64,000 nucleotides of DNA from Tetrahymena elliotti 4EA (lineage: Eukaryota > Ciliophora > Oligohymenophorea > Hymenostomatida > Tetrahymenidae), in the NCBI GenBank assembly GCA_000231825.2, contig JH720340.1:496001-560000 (forward strand). The letters are read 5' to 3'. Below, piece after piece: positions 49,301 to 60,118 of the stretch (the stretch's first letter is position 1; every line of letters begins with the position of its first letter). The translations under genes and the position numbers were made by a program. The notes beneath the pieces were generated by a model. The model was not told where the DNA came from, searched no databases, and was given only the letters and a program-made list of their open reading frames with translations.

Positions 49301-51126
49301 GTAAAAGTAACCTTTTTTTATTTTATATTAATTTCTACTAATAATTTTTGATAGAATCTTGTAACGGTTGTGATGGTAGCTGCAATATGAAGGCAACTAA
49401 GGATGATGGTAATTTATTTAATTATAATTATAGTATTCTCATTTCCTTTCTTTTAGCCGCCATAACTAAATCTTGTAATGGTTGTGACGGTAACTGTAAT
49501 ATGAAAACTGCTCAAACAAAATCTTGCAATGGATGTGATGGTAGCTGCAACATGAAATCAGCTGATAATAAAGGTAGATTTTTTTAATTTAAAAATATTT
49601 TTAAAAATAATTGTTAATCAAGCTTAAAAGAAATCTTGCAATGGATGTGATGGAAGTTGTAATATGAAGAAGGCTTAAAATAAGAGTAACTTTTTGAAAT
49701 TTTAAGAAAATGTGGTAAACTAAATATTTTTATTTAGCTTAAACTAAATCTTGCAGTGGATGTGATGGAAACTGCAATATGAAGTAAGCCTCTTGCAATG
49801 GATGTGATGGAAGCTGTAACATGAAAAAAGAAAAAAGTAAATTACAACTTATTTTGAAGAAATAATTTAATAAACTACTAATTAAGCCTAAGCAAAATCA
49901 TGCAATGGTTGTGATGGTAGCTGCAACATGAAGTAAGCTTCTTGCAATAGTTGTGATGGAAGCTGCAATATGAAGAAAGCTTAAAAGAAGAGTAAATTTT
50001 ATAATATTTTAAGAAAAAATTTATAATTTAACTTTTTATTTCAGCTGAAACTAAATCTTGCAATGGATGTGATGGCAACTGCAACATGAAGTAAGTTTCT
50101 TGTAATGGATGTGATGGAAGTTGCAATATGAAGAAAGAAAAGAGTAAATTAAAATTTATTTTGAAGAAATATCTTAATCAACTATTAATTAAGCTTAAGC
50201 AAAATCATGCAACGGTTGTGATGGCAGCTGCAACATGAAAAAATCTTCTTGTAATGATTGTGATGGAAGCTGTAATATGAAGAAGGATTAAAAGAAGAGT
50301 AAATTTAACTATTATTAAGGAATTATTTATTAAATTTTATTGTTAAGCTGAAACAAAATCTTGCAACGGATGCGATGGTAACTGTAACATGAAGTAGGCT
50401 TCTTGCAATGGATGTGATGGTAGCTGCAATATGAAAAAGGCTGCTAATAAAGGTAAATTTTATAATTAATTTCTATATATTCTTAAATTTTTTTCTATTA
50501 AAAGGAATTAAAAATTCTTGTGATGGTTGTGATGGAAGTTGCAATTCTAAATAAGCTGAAAAAAAGAATATGAGTAAAATAAATTTAGAATTAAAAAGTA
50601 TCAAATTTTAATGATTTTTATCATAGAATCATGGTCTATTGATTGCTTAATCTAAGAAGGTAATAAGAAGAAGAACTAAATTCATTCAAACAAGATGAAA
50701 ATCTAATAGAAATTAAAAATGATCTGTAAATTTTATAAAATTTGAATCTCAAAAATTTTTTAATTCTTTTAAAATAGAATTTTGTGGAGATTGCTTCTTA
50801 ATCAGTGAAAAAGCCTTAAATAGTAGAAAAATAATATTGTTAATTTTATATTAAATATTTTTAATTTATAAAGTTTCTAAGTAGAATCTTGCAAAGATTG
50901 CCTAATGTGCTATCAAGCAAAGTAAAATATTTTTACCCTGATAAAATAATACTAAAATTTAATTAATTTTATTCTTAGATGTCCAAGAAGAACAAGAAGA
51001 TTCTTAAAAGATGAGAAGTAAATTCAATAAAAAATAACAAATTGTGTATTTATAGTTATTTTATTATAAAATAAAGCTGAAATCCTTGAAATGGTATCAG
51101 GAATGAACAAAGTTCTTGTCTGTTGA
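46343..51126 (+). CDS. GRDP-like protein with about 29 Cys-rich exon modules
   Basis: The gene starts MQTSKRTSNSICQPQ, with intron 1 at 46598-46807. The first ~500 residues resemble the glycine-rich-domain-containing-protein-like (DUF1399) family, with its hallmark motif seen as VDEVWHTHINFAKIY and GGFINHIP, and a weaker earlier copy, IWRMHQLFTIEYPSLC. From 48118 the protein becomes an array of CNGCDGSCNMK-type modules, one to three per exon, separated by short spacers such as KKAEN. There are 29 recognisable units to 50545, followed by degraded units to about 50930. Nearly all array introns are 45-60 nt in phase 1, so exons are symmetric. The C-x2-C-x3-C pattern suggests metal or redox chemistry. 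There is no signal peptide. Known Tetrahymena metallothioneins use other Cys spacings, so this is a different protein. The last two or three exons and the stop are uncertain. Confidence 0.75.
48118..50545 (+). repeat. Tandem array of CNGCDGSCNMK modules
   Basis: Twenty-nine units of about 11 residues are spread over roughly seventeen exons. The first two are divergent (CNGCDGSCNAV and CTGCDGDCFTQ) and the last is CDGCDGSCNSK. Rare changes include CKGCDGSC, CSGCDGNC, CNSCDGSC and CNDCDGSC; all three cysteines are kept in every one of the 29. Introns fall into a few sequence families, which shows that blocks containing exons plus introns were duplicated. Confidence 0.9.
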
Positions 51127-51837
51127 TTTGATAAGAATATTATGAAAAACTATTCATCAAAATTAAATTAGCATTTATATTGAGATGGCTTTTATTTATA
51201 AACTTTACTTCTTACTTGGAAGTTGTTTGTTTGTTTTTGAATCCATTTTTATAGCAAGTTGAAATATTTAAAACATGAAATGATTTTTGATTTTAAACTC
51301 AAACTAACTCATATTTTACATATAATTTTATTTATTACATTTTAATTCAAAATTGAACCAATTTTAATCCAAATTTACATATTTTTTATTGTTCAAACTT
51401 AAATTAAGAATTTTATTTATCCAATTTATTTTAATTCTTAATTTCTAATATTTAATTTATTTAAAAATTTTGTTTTAATTTTGCTTTTTCAGTTGTTTTG
51501 GGTATTCATTCCATTTTTGTTGCAATTTTAGAAGATATTTTTGTCAGATTAAATTTTAATAACAAATTTTTTTATTTTTAGGATGAAATAATTATTTATT
51601 TTTATTTTTTTGGTGAATTTAAAATTGAAAAATAACTGAGTGAAGAATAATATTTATTTATGTTTGTTATACAAAAGATAATAATAAAGAGTTTTATTTA
51701 ATTAAATTTTTTACTTTAAAAGAAAAATTTATTCAAAATTGAAATAATTATTTTTTAGGTTTTAATGATTTTAAGATAAAATTTTGTTTCATAAACAATT
51801 GTAAAATAAGTTAATTATTTATTGATCATTTTTATAT
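51127..51837. other. AT-rich convergent intergenic region
   Basis: It holds the 3' flanks of the Cys-module gene and of the K+ channel gene. Nothing else was recognised. Confidence 0.6.
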
Positions 51838-54800
51838 TCAGAATTCATCATCTGATTCTTCTTAGAAAATAGTGTTGGAGCGACCCTTAAATTAGTGCTA
51901 TGATTAAAATATTTAGCTTTTCAAATAAGGCTATCTAGACTCATAAATAGAAAATTTTTAACTATTTCTAGGGATATTTTAAGAAACTTAAGTGGTCTTT
52001 TTTTTATTTTTAACTTAGCTATTTAAAATCAAATTAGCTATTTTAGATATTTAATTTGGGTGGGAAGATCTAGAGTTTGCTGGAGTAGTAACATGGAAAG
52101 AAGTAACATTTTCAAACCCTCTTTTTTTAGTATCTCTGTAATAAATATGGTATCTTCTATCACGTTTAATGAAAGCATTTGGCTTATATTTGGCTAACCT
52201 TTCCAAGACAGCTTAACAATTAAAGTCCACAAAATAGGATTTGAAGTTCTTCATTCTATCTGTATTCAATGAAGGGAATTCAAAAATCATTTCCTTCCTA
52301 GTAATAGATTTAAAAGTATTATTTACAGATGTCATTTTTTTATCCTTTGAATTAATTTATTGTAATTAGTCATAAGCTTCCATATTTTATTGATTTCCAT
52401 CTTCAAAGTTTATCAATCCCCCTTGCTCTAAATTCTACAAAATTGTATTTTAAATTTGTTGTAATAAAAGATTTTTTTAAAGGGAACGACTTTGCTGACG
52501 CTATATTCCTATATTTTAGTAAACTTCATTTATTTTTTTCAATATCTTTTAATTTGAAGGTGTGTTTTCTGTTGTAAAACTCTTTTACTTACTTAACATT
52601 GGAAATTTTTTCTTTTATTTATGGATGTACTCTTAATTTAAAGATGATTAGTTGCTAATATTCTTTTCATCAGAAGATATTGATTTATCAAAACTATCTC
52701 CCATTGCAGCTGCAATATCTTAAATTAATACTTTATTTTACTAAGGTGGTTTGTCAATAAGTTTTGTTTGATTTGGTGAGTCTACTTCAGGTTGATTTTA
52801 ATATGATATAGATGACTTGCTTTGTTATCTACGTCCTTACATTTATCTTTGCTATTTAGAGAGTAGTTTTTAATCAACTTTTATGTTAAGTTGAGCATTA
52901 TTTAATAGCGAGTTTGTTTTATTGTGTGAAGGTGAAATCATATTTTTTACTTCTAAATCTTACTTTTAAGTATTCTTATCATCAAAATCTTCTTACTAGC
53001 TTTAATCATAATCATAATTATACTCCTATAACCTTATTGGAATAAATTTATTTTTTTACAACTAAGTACTGTTTCCTAAAGGATTTTCATTATCATCTTC
53101 GAAAATGACATTCTCTCTGGTAAGGCTTCCTCTTATTTTAGATTAGAAAGATGAAAAGAAATTTTAAGCCTATTATAAATTAGGATCATTCTATTATTCC
53201 AAAAAACTCTACCTTTAATTACTACTTTATGTGTTATTCAATTAAAGATTTTGCTATGTTTGTTGCTTTTAAATTTAATTATTTCCTTGAATGATATTTT
53301 AAATGTTATAATTAAAAATATTTTGTTAAGGTGCACGAAGAGGAGATGGTGGTATGTATGTATCTTAATCCACTATTTATGTCTGTAAAGTTTATAATTA
53401 TCTAAGGGAAAGTTTCTTTAAATTGTTACGAATATCTTTAATGTGATTAGAAGAGGGATTAAATTACTTTTGCTAAGAAGGAGTATTATTATTAGAATTA
53501 CTGTTATTATTGAAATGAAAATTTAAGTTAGTCTGTATTTATAAGTTATTTGTTTATCCAGCTATAGCTTAGCTTTGATTCTAAATTGCTGGTTCAATTT
53601 TCTGTTAAGCATAAATTATTTCTTTTATTTTGTTTAGGCACTTATATTTTTAGACTCTTCTCCAAACATCTTTATTTCTTTCATACTAGAAACCTTCTTT
53701 AAAATTTTACCTCAAAATAACTACTTCTTTGTCAGGCTAATAGTGAATTTTGTTGCACTTCTAGGTTATGTGGCCATAACGATCACACGAGTAGCATTTT
53801 ATTTATAGAGAATTTAAATTATCATTATTCACAATCTCGTCATGAATTTAGCAATAAATTTCATAATCAGATGGAAATTCTTTTAAAAGTTTTATAAAAT
53901 CTTTCTTTTTGATTGAAAGCACGGAGCAAGGGCCCAAAGACCTAGCAGAGGCACACCTAGGCTTCTCTGTAAAAAATGAAAACTCTCCAAATAATTCACC
54001 TTTTTTAAGTTCTTTGATAGGTTTAATAGTTAATTCCTCCATAGCATATTTAAAACATTTTGTATAAAGCTAAATGCTTCCTTTTTCAACTATATAAAAG
54101 GCCGTCTCTGATTATGATTGCTACAAAGTCTAGACATAACAGTAGTCTTCTGGAGTATTCTAAAATTAAACATTTTATAACTGCTGATTCTATTATAAAT
54201 TTTAGCCAATATTCTAATTGGTAAAAGATTGTTCACTGATGTAATTATTTAAGTAAGCTTATTAAGATTATTGATTATTTTGTCCGACCCCAGAAAATCT
54301 AAATTAATTGTTGCCATTATTTAAATTATTTTGATTTGGTGAACTTAAATTATTCTAATAGTTAAAAGGTTACTATAAATATTGTTAGACCTGACTTCCA
54401 CTTAACTTTTTATTATGGTAAGGTAATTAAAGTAAATTTTATTATGCTGTAAGGTTTTAGTTAATATTAATTAAAGGAAAATTTAATTAATTAGGACTAT
54501 TATTGCATGCTAAACCAATACTGTTTATCTAGTTTTATGTGTTTTGCTGTTATTAATTACCAAGGTTTTAGTTAAAAATGTAGGGTAATTGAGTAGATTA
54601 AGTACCTATAAAATTTTACTATTATTAAGGATATAATAGCTAATTAGATTAGTACTAATTTTACTAAATATTTTGAAAAGGACCATTATTAGTATATGTA
54701 TTTGAGTTATTAGACATTTATTAAGCTGGCTACTATTGCATAAGCATTTGTTATTGATATTGAGCTTACAAGTATAATTAAGGCAAGATATTATTCTATT

Positions 54801-57351
54801 GATTTTAAATTAAATACTATCCATTAATAATTGGATTATTAGTTACATAGTAATCGTTTTCTTCAAATATAATTTCATTGCTTAAATATGTTTCTTTTTA
54901 CATTTAAAGAGCTAATTTACTCAAAAACTTTCTTGAAAAATTATTTATAAGGAATGGCACCTACTTAATTAGTTATATATTAGCAGAAATAGTTATTTTA
55001 TCTCTTATGTTAGGTCCTAATTTGTCAAGTACTTCTTTTTCCTCTTTTGTACTTAACTCAGCTTCTGCACGATGTTTGTACTCCATATATTTAATAACCT
55101 CAATTTACAAATTTTTTTTAATACTTAAATTATTCAAATATCTACTAATCAAATTAATATCTTTTTAAAATTCTGTATTCTTTTTATTGATTTCTGAAAC
55201 AATATAACCAATTTAGTTAAATGAATAAGCAAATACACCACCTGCTAAGATCATTGTAAAGGCACAAAATGTGGCTTCATAATTATTAGAAGCAGCTATA
55301 TCTCCATATCCTGTTGTAGTCATTGTTGTAACACTCCAATAAAAGGAGTATATGTATTTTGAAAAAACTGTGCTATTTACCAAAATAAAATCTTCATTTT
55401 TCTAAGTTTACTATTCTGAACTGTAATGCTCTATCCATGTTACATGAGTTAGATTATATACATCCTCTATATATGCTAATCCCAAAAATAAACAAGCAAA
55501 AAGATGCCCAACAAAAAGAACTAAAAAACTCAGTTAAAGTAATTTGATATATGGTATAAAAACTTGATTTTAAAGTTAGCATAACTCTAGATATTTGGCA
55601 AGAATAGACCGCAAAGTAATATATTTACAAACCACAAAAACATTAACTATTCTCCAAGCACTTTAGAACTATGCCATAGAATCAATTACAGGTAGCAAGG
55701 CTAGCGAATCCCAAATAAATCCTTTCATAAAGTAATTTACCATAACCTGCCTTCTATCCATAATACAAATACCTCTATCATAGAATCCAATATTAAAATT
55801 TAAAATTATGTGTATAATAAAAATAGCAAAGCAAAGGGTGGGAAATATTTTCCAAAAAAAATCATCATATTCCATTTCCATATGAGTGTATGTAGCAAAC
55901 TCAATTGGTTAAATGAGTAAATTAAGAATAATTATCGTAGAGTGGATAATATCCCAAACATATAAAATTGAAGAGGAGGGATTGATGATTGGTACATAAA
56001 TCAAGGTTTAAAGCAACCATCTCATCAAGAAAGATTCTTCTTACTTTTTTCTTGATTGAAGACTATATGAAGATTTGTAAAGAGTGTCTCTAGAAGCAGA
56101 AATAGATGTGCCAAATAACTTTCTTTTTCTATTATGATATAAATTTAGATCAAAATGAGTTGAGTCATCTATCATTTCAATTTAGCGAGATGTAACTAAG
56201 TTTGCCTTCCAAACTGTAGAAATTCTCTTTAAGTTTGAAATAAACCTCCATGAATTTAAAACTAAATTAAAAATTATATTATCACTTTCTTCAGTTAAGG
56301 TTCTAGTAAAAAAATTTTTAATTTTAGCTGTTCCTGCCCTTAAATTTAAAAATGTTTTTCTCTTTTATTAACGTGAAGTCTAAGCATTAGCTTATTCACT
56401 ACCACCTCTTCTTTCTCCATCATTCACATTGCTTTGTTATGTTTATTCTTTATTTTATTAAACTAGACTTTTTTAATATTCATTTATTGAAGTAGTCATT
56501 TTATTAGATACATTAAAATTCTTTTGAGTAGTATGCTCTATTGTAGTTTTTATTTCCCTTAACAATTTCTTCCCCTTTGAGCTAGCTTTGTTACTCAGCT
56601 CAAAATTATTATGTGGTTATTAATCTATTACCGTCAAAGATTTATTATTTTATCTCTAACCTTTATTTATTTTAAAAGGGCTGTTTAAGTTAATATTCTT
56701 AAAAGAATTAGTAGAATATTCTTAATTTGGAATATTATTACTCAACCCAATATCAACCATTTCTATAGTCATTGGTTAATCAGATTTTTTCGTATTTGAT
56801 TTAGTTTTGGAATTTTTTTATTATTTCTATTCCATTTCAATTCTTTCCAAGCTCTCTAAATTGCTATGAAACTCTATATTATTGTCTGATTATTACTAAA
56901 AACTACTATTCTATTCAGAAATCCTCTTCTATTTATTATCATTTTTTTTATCTTAGCTTCTAAAAACTTCTTATTTATTTTCCAAGTTAAGTTCCTTTAC
57001 AGGTATCTTAGGTTATTGTTAATAGGCTAACATTTCGGAATTTATTTGTATAATTTAACTCATTTCATCATCTTAATTATGATTTTCTTACTCATCTAAA
57101 ACTATATCCTTTCTTTATAATTTATTTAATTTTTTTGAAGGAGAAAGCCTATCATCATTTTTTGTTTCTAATACATCACTTTCCTCTGACTTAAAATTTA
57201 AAATATTTAAATTGCTATCAATAAGCTCTTTATCTTCTCTTCTTTCATTCTCTTCTGTAATTAAATTGCCCCATCCACGATCTGAGTTTGTCCCCTCACC
57301 TTTTTATGGTATATCATAATGCTATTGAAGATAATTATCTTTACGATTCAT
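51838..57351 (-). CDS. CNG/EAG-like K+ channel with split CNBD and zinc knuckle
   Basis: This is one uninterrupted frame of 1,837 codons. Residues 1-440 are disordered and N/K/E/Q-rich. Membrane segments start near residue 460 (ILYVWDIIHSTIIILNLLI), with the pore at about residue 680: YWSVTTMTTTGYGDIAA, a potassium selectivity filter. S6 is TMILAGGVFAYSF. S4 (VCKYITLRSILAKY) has few regularly spaced arginines, so voltage sensing may be weak. A C-linker leads to a cyclic-nucleotide-binding fold that starts ETYLSNEIIFEENDYY. It is interrupted by about 220 N/Q-rich residues and resumes with ETAFYIVEKGSIQLY, KGELFGEFSFFTEKPRCASA. A CCHC knuckle (CYSCDRYGHITQKC) follows. Another 600 polar residues end in SDDEF. 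It would act at the cell or ciliary membrane, where ciliate K+ currents shape swimming. Confidence 0.92.
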
Positions 57352-60118
57352 ATCCTATTATTTGAAAATAAAATTTAGATGTTTCAACCTTTATATATTT
57401 ATGGCAATTAAGTCTTTCTTTCCAAATGATAACTAAACTTTTCTTATTATGTTGTTGTTTTTTAATTATTTGTTTACTTCGAAAAAAATACAGTAATAAC
57501 TAATTTAATCATGCAAAAATTAATTTTTGATTATTTTTAATTAACCATTGCATATTTTACAATAAGTACTATTCAATTATAAAAATTTACTTTACATATT
57601 TAGTATTGATTATATTATAATTGTTTTTTAAAGTCATAATTAACTAGTGCAGTGCTATATACAGTTTTTTTTACAACAATATATTACAGAATACTTTGTA
57701 AAATTTAATAATAAAAATCATATTTGATTTTATTTTGATAAATTTAGAGACTTCTCCTTTCTCTTAATTTTTAAAAACTTCTTTGTAGCTCTTTCTTTAT
57801 TAAATCTTTCATGTTATGATAAAATTTAATGAAAATATTCAATTAATAAATTATCTAACCTAATTTTTATAATGTAAATCGCGTTATTTTAGTAATAAGA
57901 CTCTATACTTTGTTTGTTCTTTTTTTATTTATGAATAGTCATATTTATTTATTAGTCAATTTAGAAAAAATCTTTAATCATAAATTTTCGTTGGTCATTA
58001 CTGAATGATTTTTATTTGATAGTCTTTACTTTTAACACAAATTTTAGCATAATTAAAATATAAATTGTATAGATTTAGAAATTAATATTTTTTGTTACTT
58101 TAAATTTTTTATGGATGAAATTATATTATTCTTTTTAAACTCAAATTAGAAATAAAAAGTATTAAAATTAAATTTAACTTTAAATTTACAATTTAATTTT
58201 CTTTGGATTTATTGTTTTATTTTTGAAATTAATTTTGAAATATTAATTTAAAATTAATTAACATTTAATGAATAATGATGTAAAATATTTTAAAAACATT
58301 TTCATGTTAATAATCTACCATAAAGTCAGTTGGTTTTTTTATTATTTTTGGAATTTAAAAATTCATCCTTAGAAAAGAATTAAACAAATTTTCTTTTATT
58401 TATTAAATACTTTTATTTGAATGAAATAGTTTTCTAATTTTATCAAGAAAGTCAATCTATTTATTTACATTAGAATATCTCAAACATTAAAAATACCCTC
58501 AAAAAATTTATGATCAAAAAGACTAAGAATCATTAGTAATTAGTTCCTTTTTTGTAAATCAAACTAAATCAAAGCCTTTTATTTATTTAATAAAAATCAA
58601 AATAAATTTTATAAAACATATTTAGAAGTCTTTAAAACATACAGAATGGATTTCACAAGATATTTTTAATTTAAAGTAAATAATTCTTTAAATAAAGAGA
58701 TCAATCACTAATCATTTTATAAGAGTTATATAAAATATTTTTATTCAAAACATTATTTTAGAAAGCTTTAATAAATAATTTAAATCTTATTGTAATCATT
58801 TTATGATTTAGTTTAATTATCATTTTTCTTTTTTTAGATTAAATCTATGAATTATAAAAGAAGATTCTGATTATAATTTCAATTTTTTATTATCAAGAAT
58901 GATAAGTTTAATTAGGTAATTCAACTAAAAATATATATTCTATTATTTCTAAAAATTAATTTTTTTTTAAATAATTGATTTAATAATTTAATTTTTTTTT
59001 GTTTATGAATATGAATAGCTCATAACTTTTGATTTTTTAATATCAAATTAAAACTAAAAGCAATAATTTGTATTTTGCTGATGATTTATCTATTCAAAAA
59101 AATTTTATGAGTTGGTAAAATCTCTGCATAAAAATAAAAAAAATTTAACAACAAAAAAGCTTAGTTAAATTAAATACATTAGAAACTTGTAACCAACTTC
59201 TTTGTTTTAAAAATATTAGATATCAAAATTGATTACAGAGCATTAAAACTTTACTGTTTTTTTTTATTTATCTTTAACTGGTATTGTGGTTTTTCTAAAA
59301 AATGTTTTACTTTTTTAAATTATTAAGTTATTTCTTAATATAACAACAGAATTCAATCATGAGCTTGCTTGTAAAAATTGCCTGAATATCATTATAGTTT
59401 TTTTGAATTACCTACTTATTAGTTATTTTTGAAAATTTGAAGTTAGATATTTTTATTTGGTTGAAATTTTTTAATAATTATAAAGATTTTTAATGAAAGG
59501 CATTTAAATATGCGATTGTTGATAATAGAATAAAATTTGAGCTTAATAGCTTATAATGGGTTAGATTTAAGGATATGATGACATAGAACTAGTAATTATA
59601 GGTATATATGATTGTCTTTTAATTTTTTGTTGCTAAACTTTAATAATGCTCCGCGTTATTTATATTCAAAACTTGATCAGATATACATAAATTTAATTAT
59701 GAAGTAATATATTAATGTAAGAAAGATATTCATTAAGAATTTAACTTAAATGACGATGTTTTGCAACAGTGATTCAATCTAGAAATAGTATAGGATTTAA
59801 AATTTTTATTCAAAGAACGATTTGCACGTCTTTAGAGATTCTAAATTTTGTAATCCTTATATTGTAAAAAACAATATTTATTTCTTATTGATTTTATATT
59901 ACGTAATCTTTTTCATGTGAGGTATTTTAAATCCATTCTATATACAGATTCATCTTACAGTCATCAAATCAATGATTAAGATTTTATCAAAAGATTTGCG
60001 TGATATTAAATACATTTTTGCTCTATCAGTCATAAAGTTTTTTAGAATAATTAAAAATAAGTAAAAATAACTACAACAACTTTTAACTTAAAAAAACTTT
60101 CAAATCTAGTTAATAAAA
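57352..60118. other. Long AT-rich divergent intergenic region
   Basis: About 2.8 kb with no coding-like frame longer than chance on either strand and no structured RNA that I could recognise. Promoters of the channel and of acyl-CoA oxidase should lie at its two ends. Confidence 0.6.

Noticed and set aside
48118..50545. CRISPR-like or satellite array
   Set aside because: The regularly spaced repeats are coding exons in a ciliate gene, and the spacers are introns with GT...AG borders.
48118..50545. Classical metallothionein gene
   Set aside because: Cys spacing is C-x2-C-x3-C with no CXC or CCC clusters, the protein is far larger than a metallothionein and it has an N-terminal GRDP-like region. 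Metal binding remains possible, but the family name is not justified.
53755..53796. Retroelement Gag fragment inferred from the CCHC knuckle
   Set aside because: The knuckle is in one uninterrupted frame with a potassium channel and no capsid, reverse transcriptase or repeat termini are nearby.
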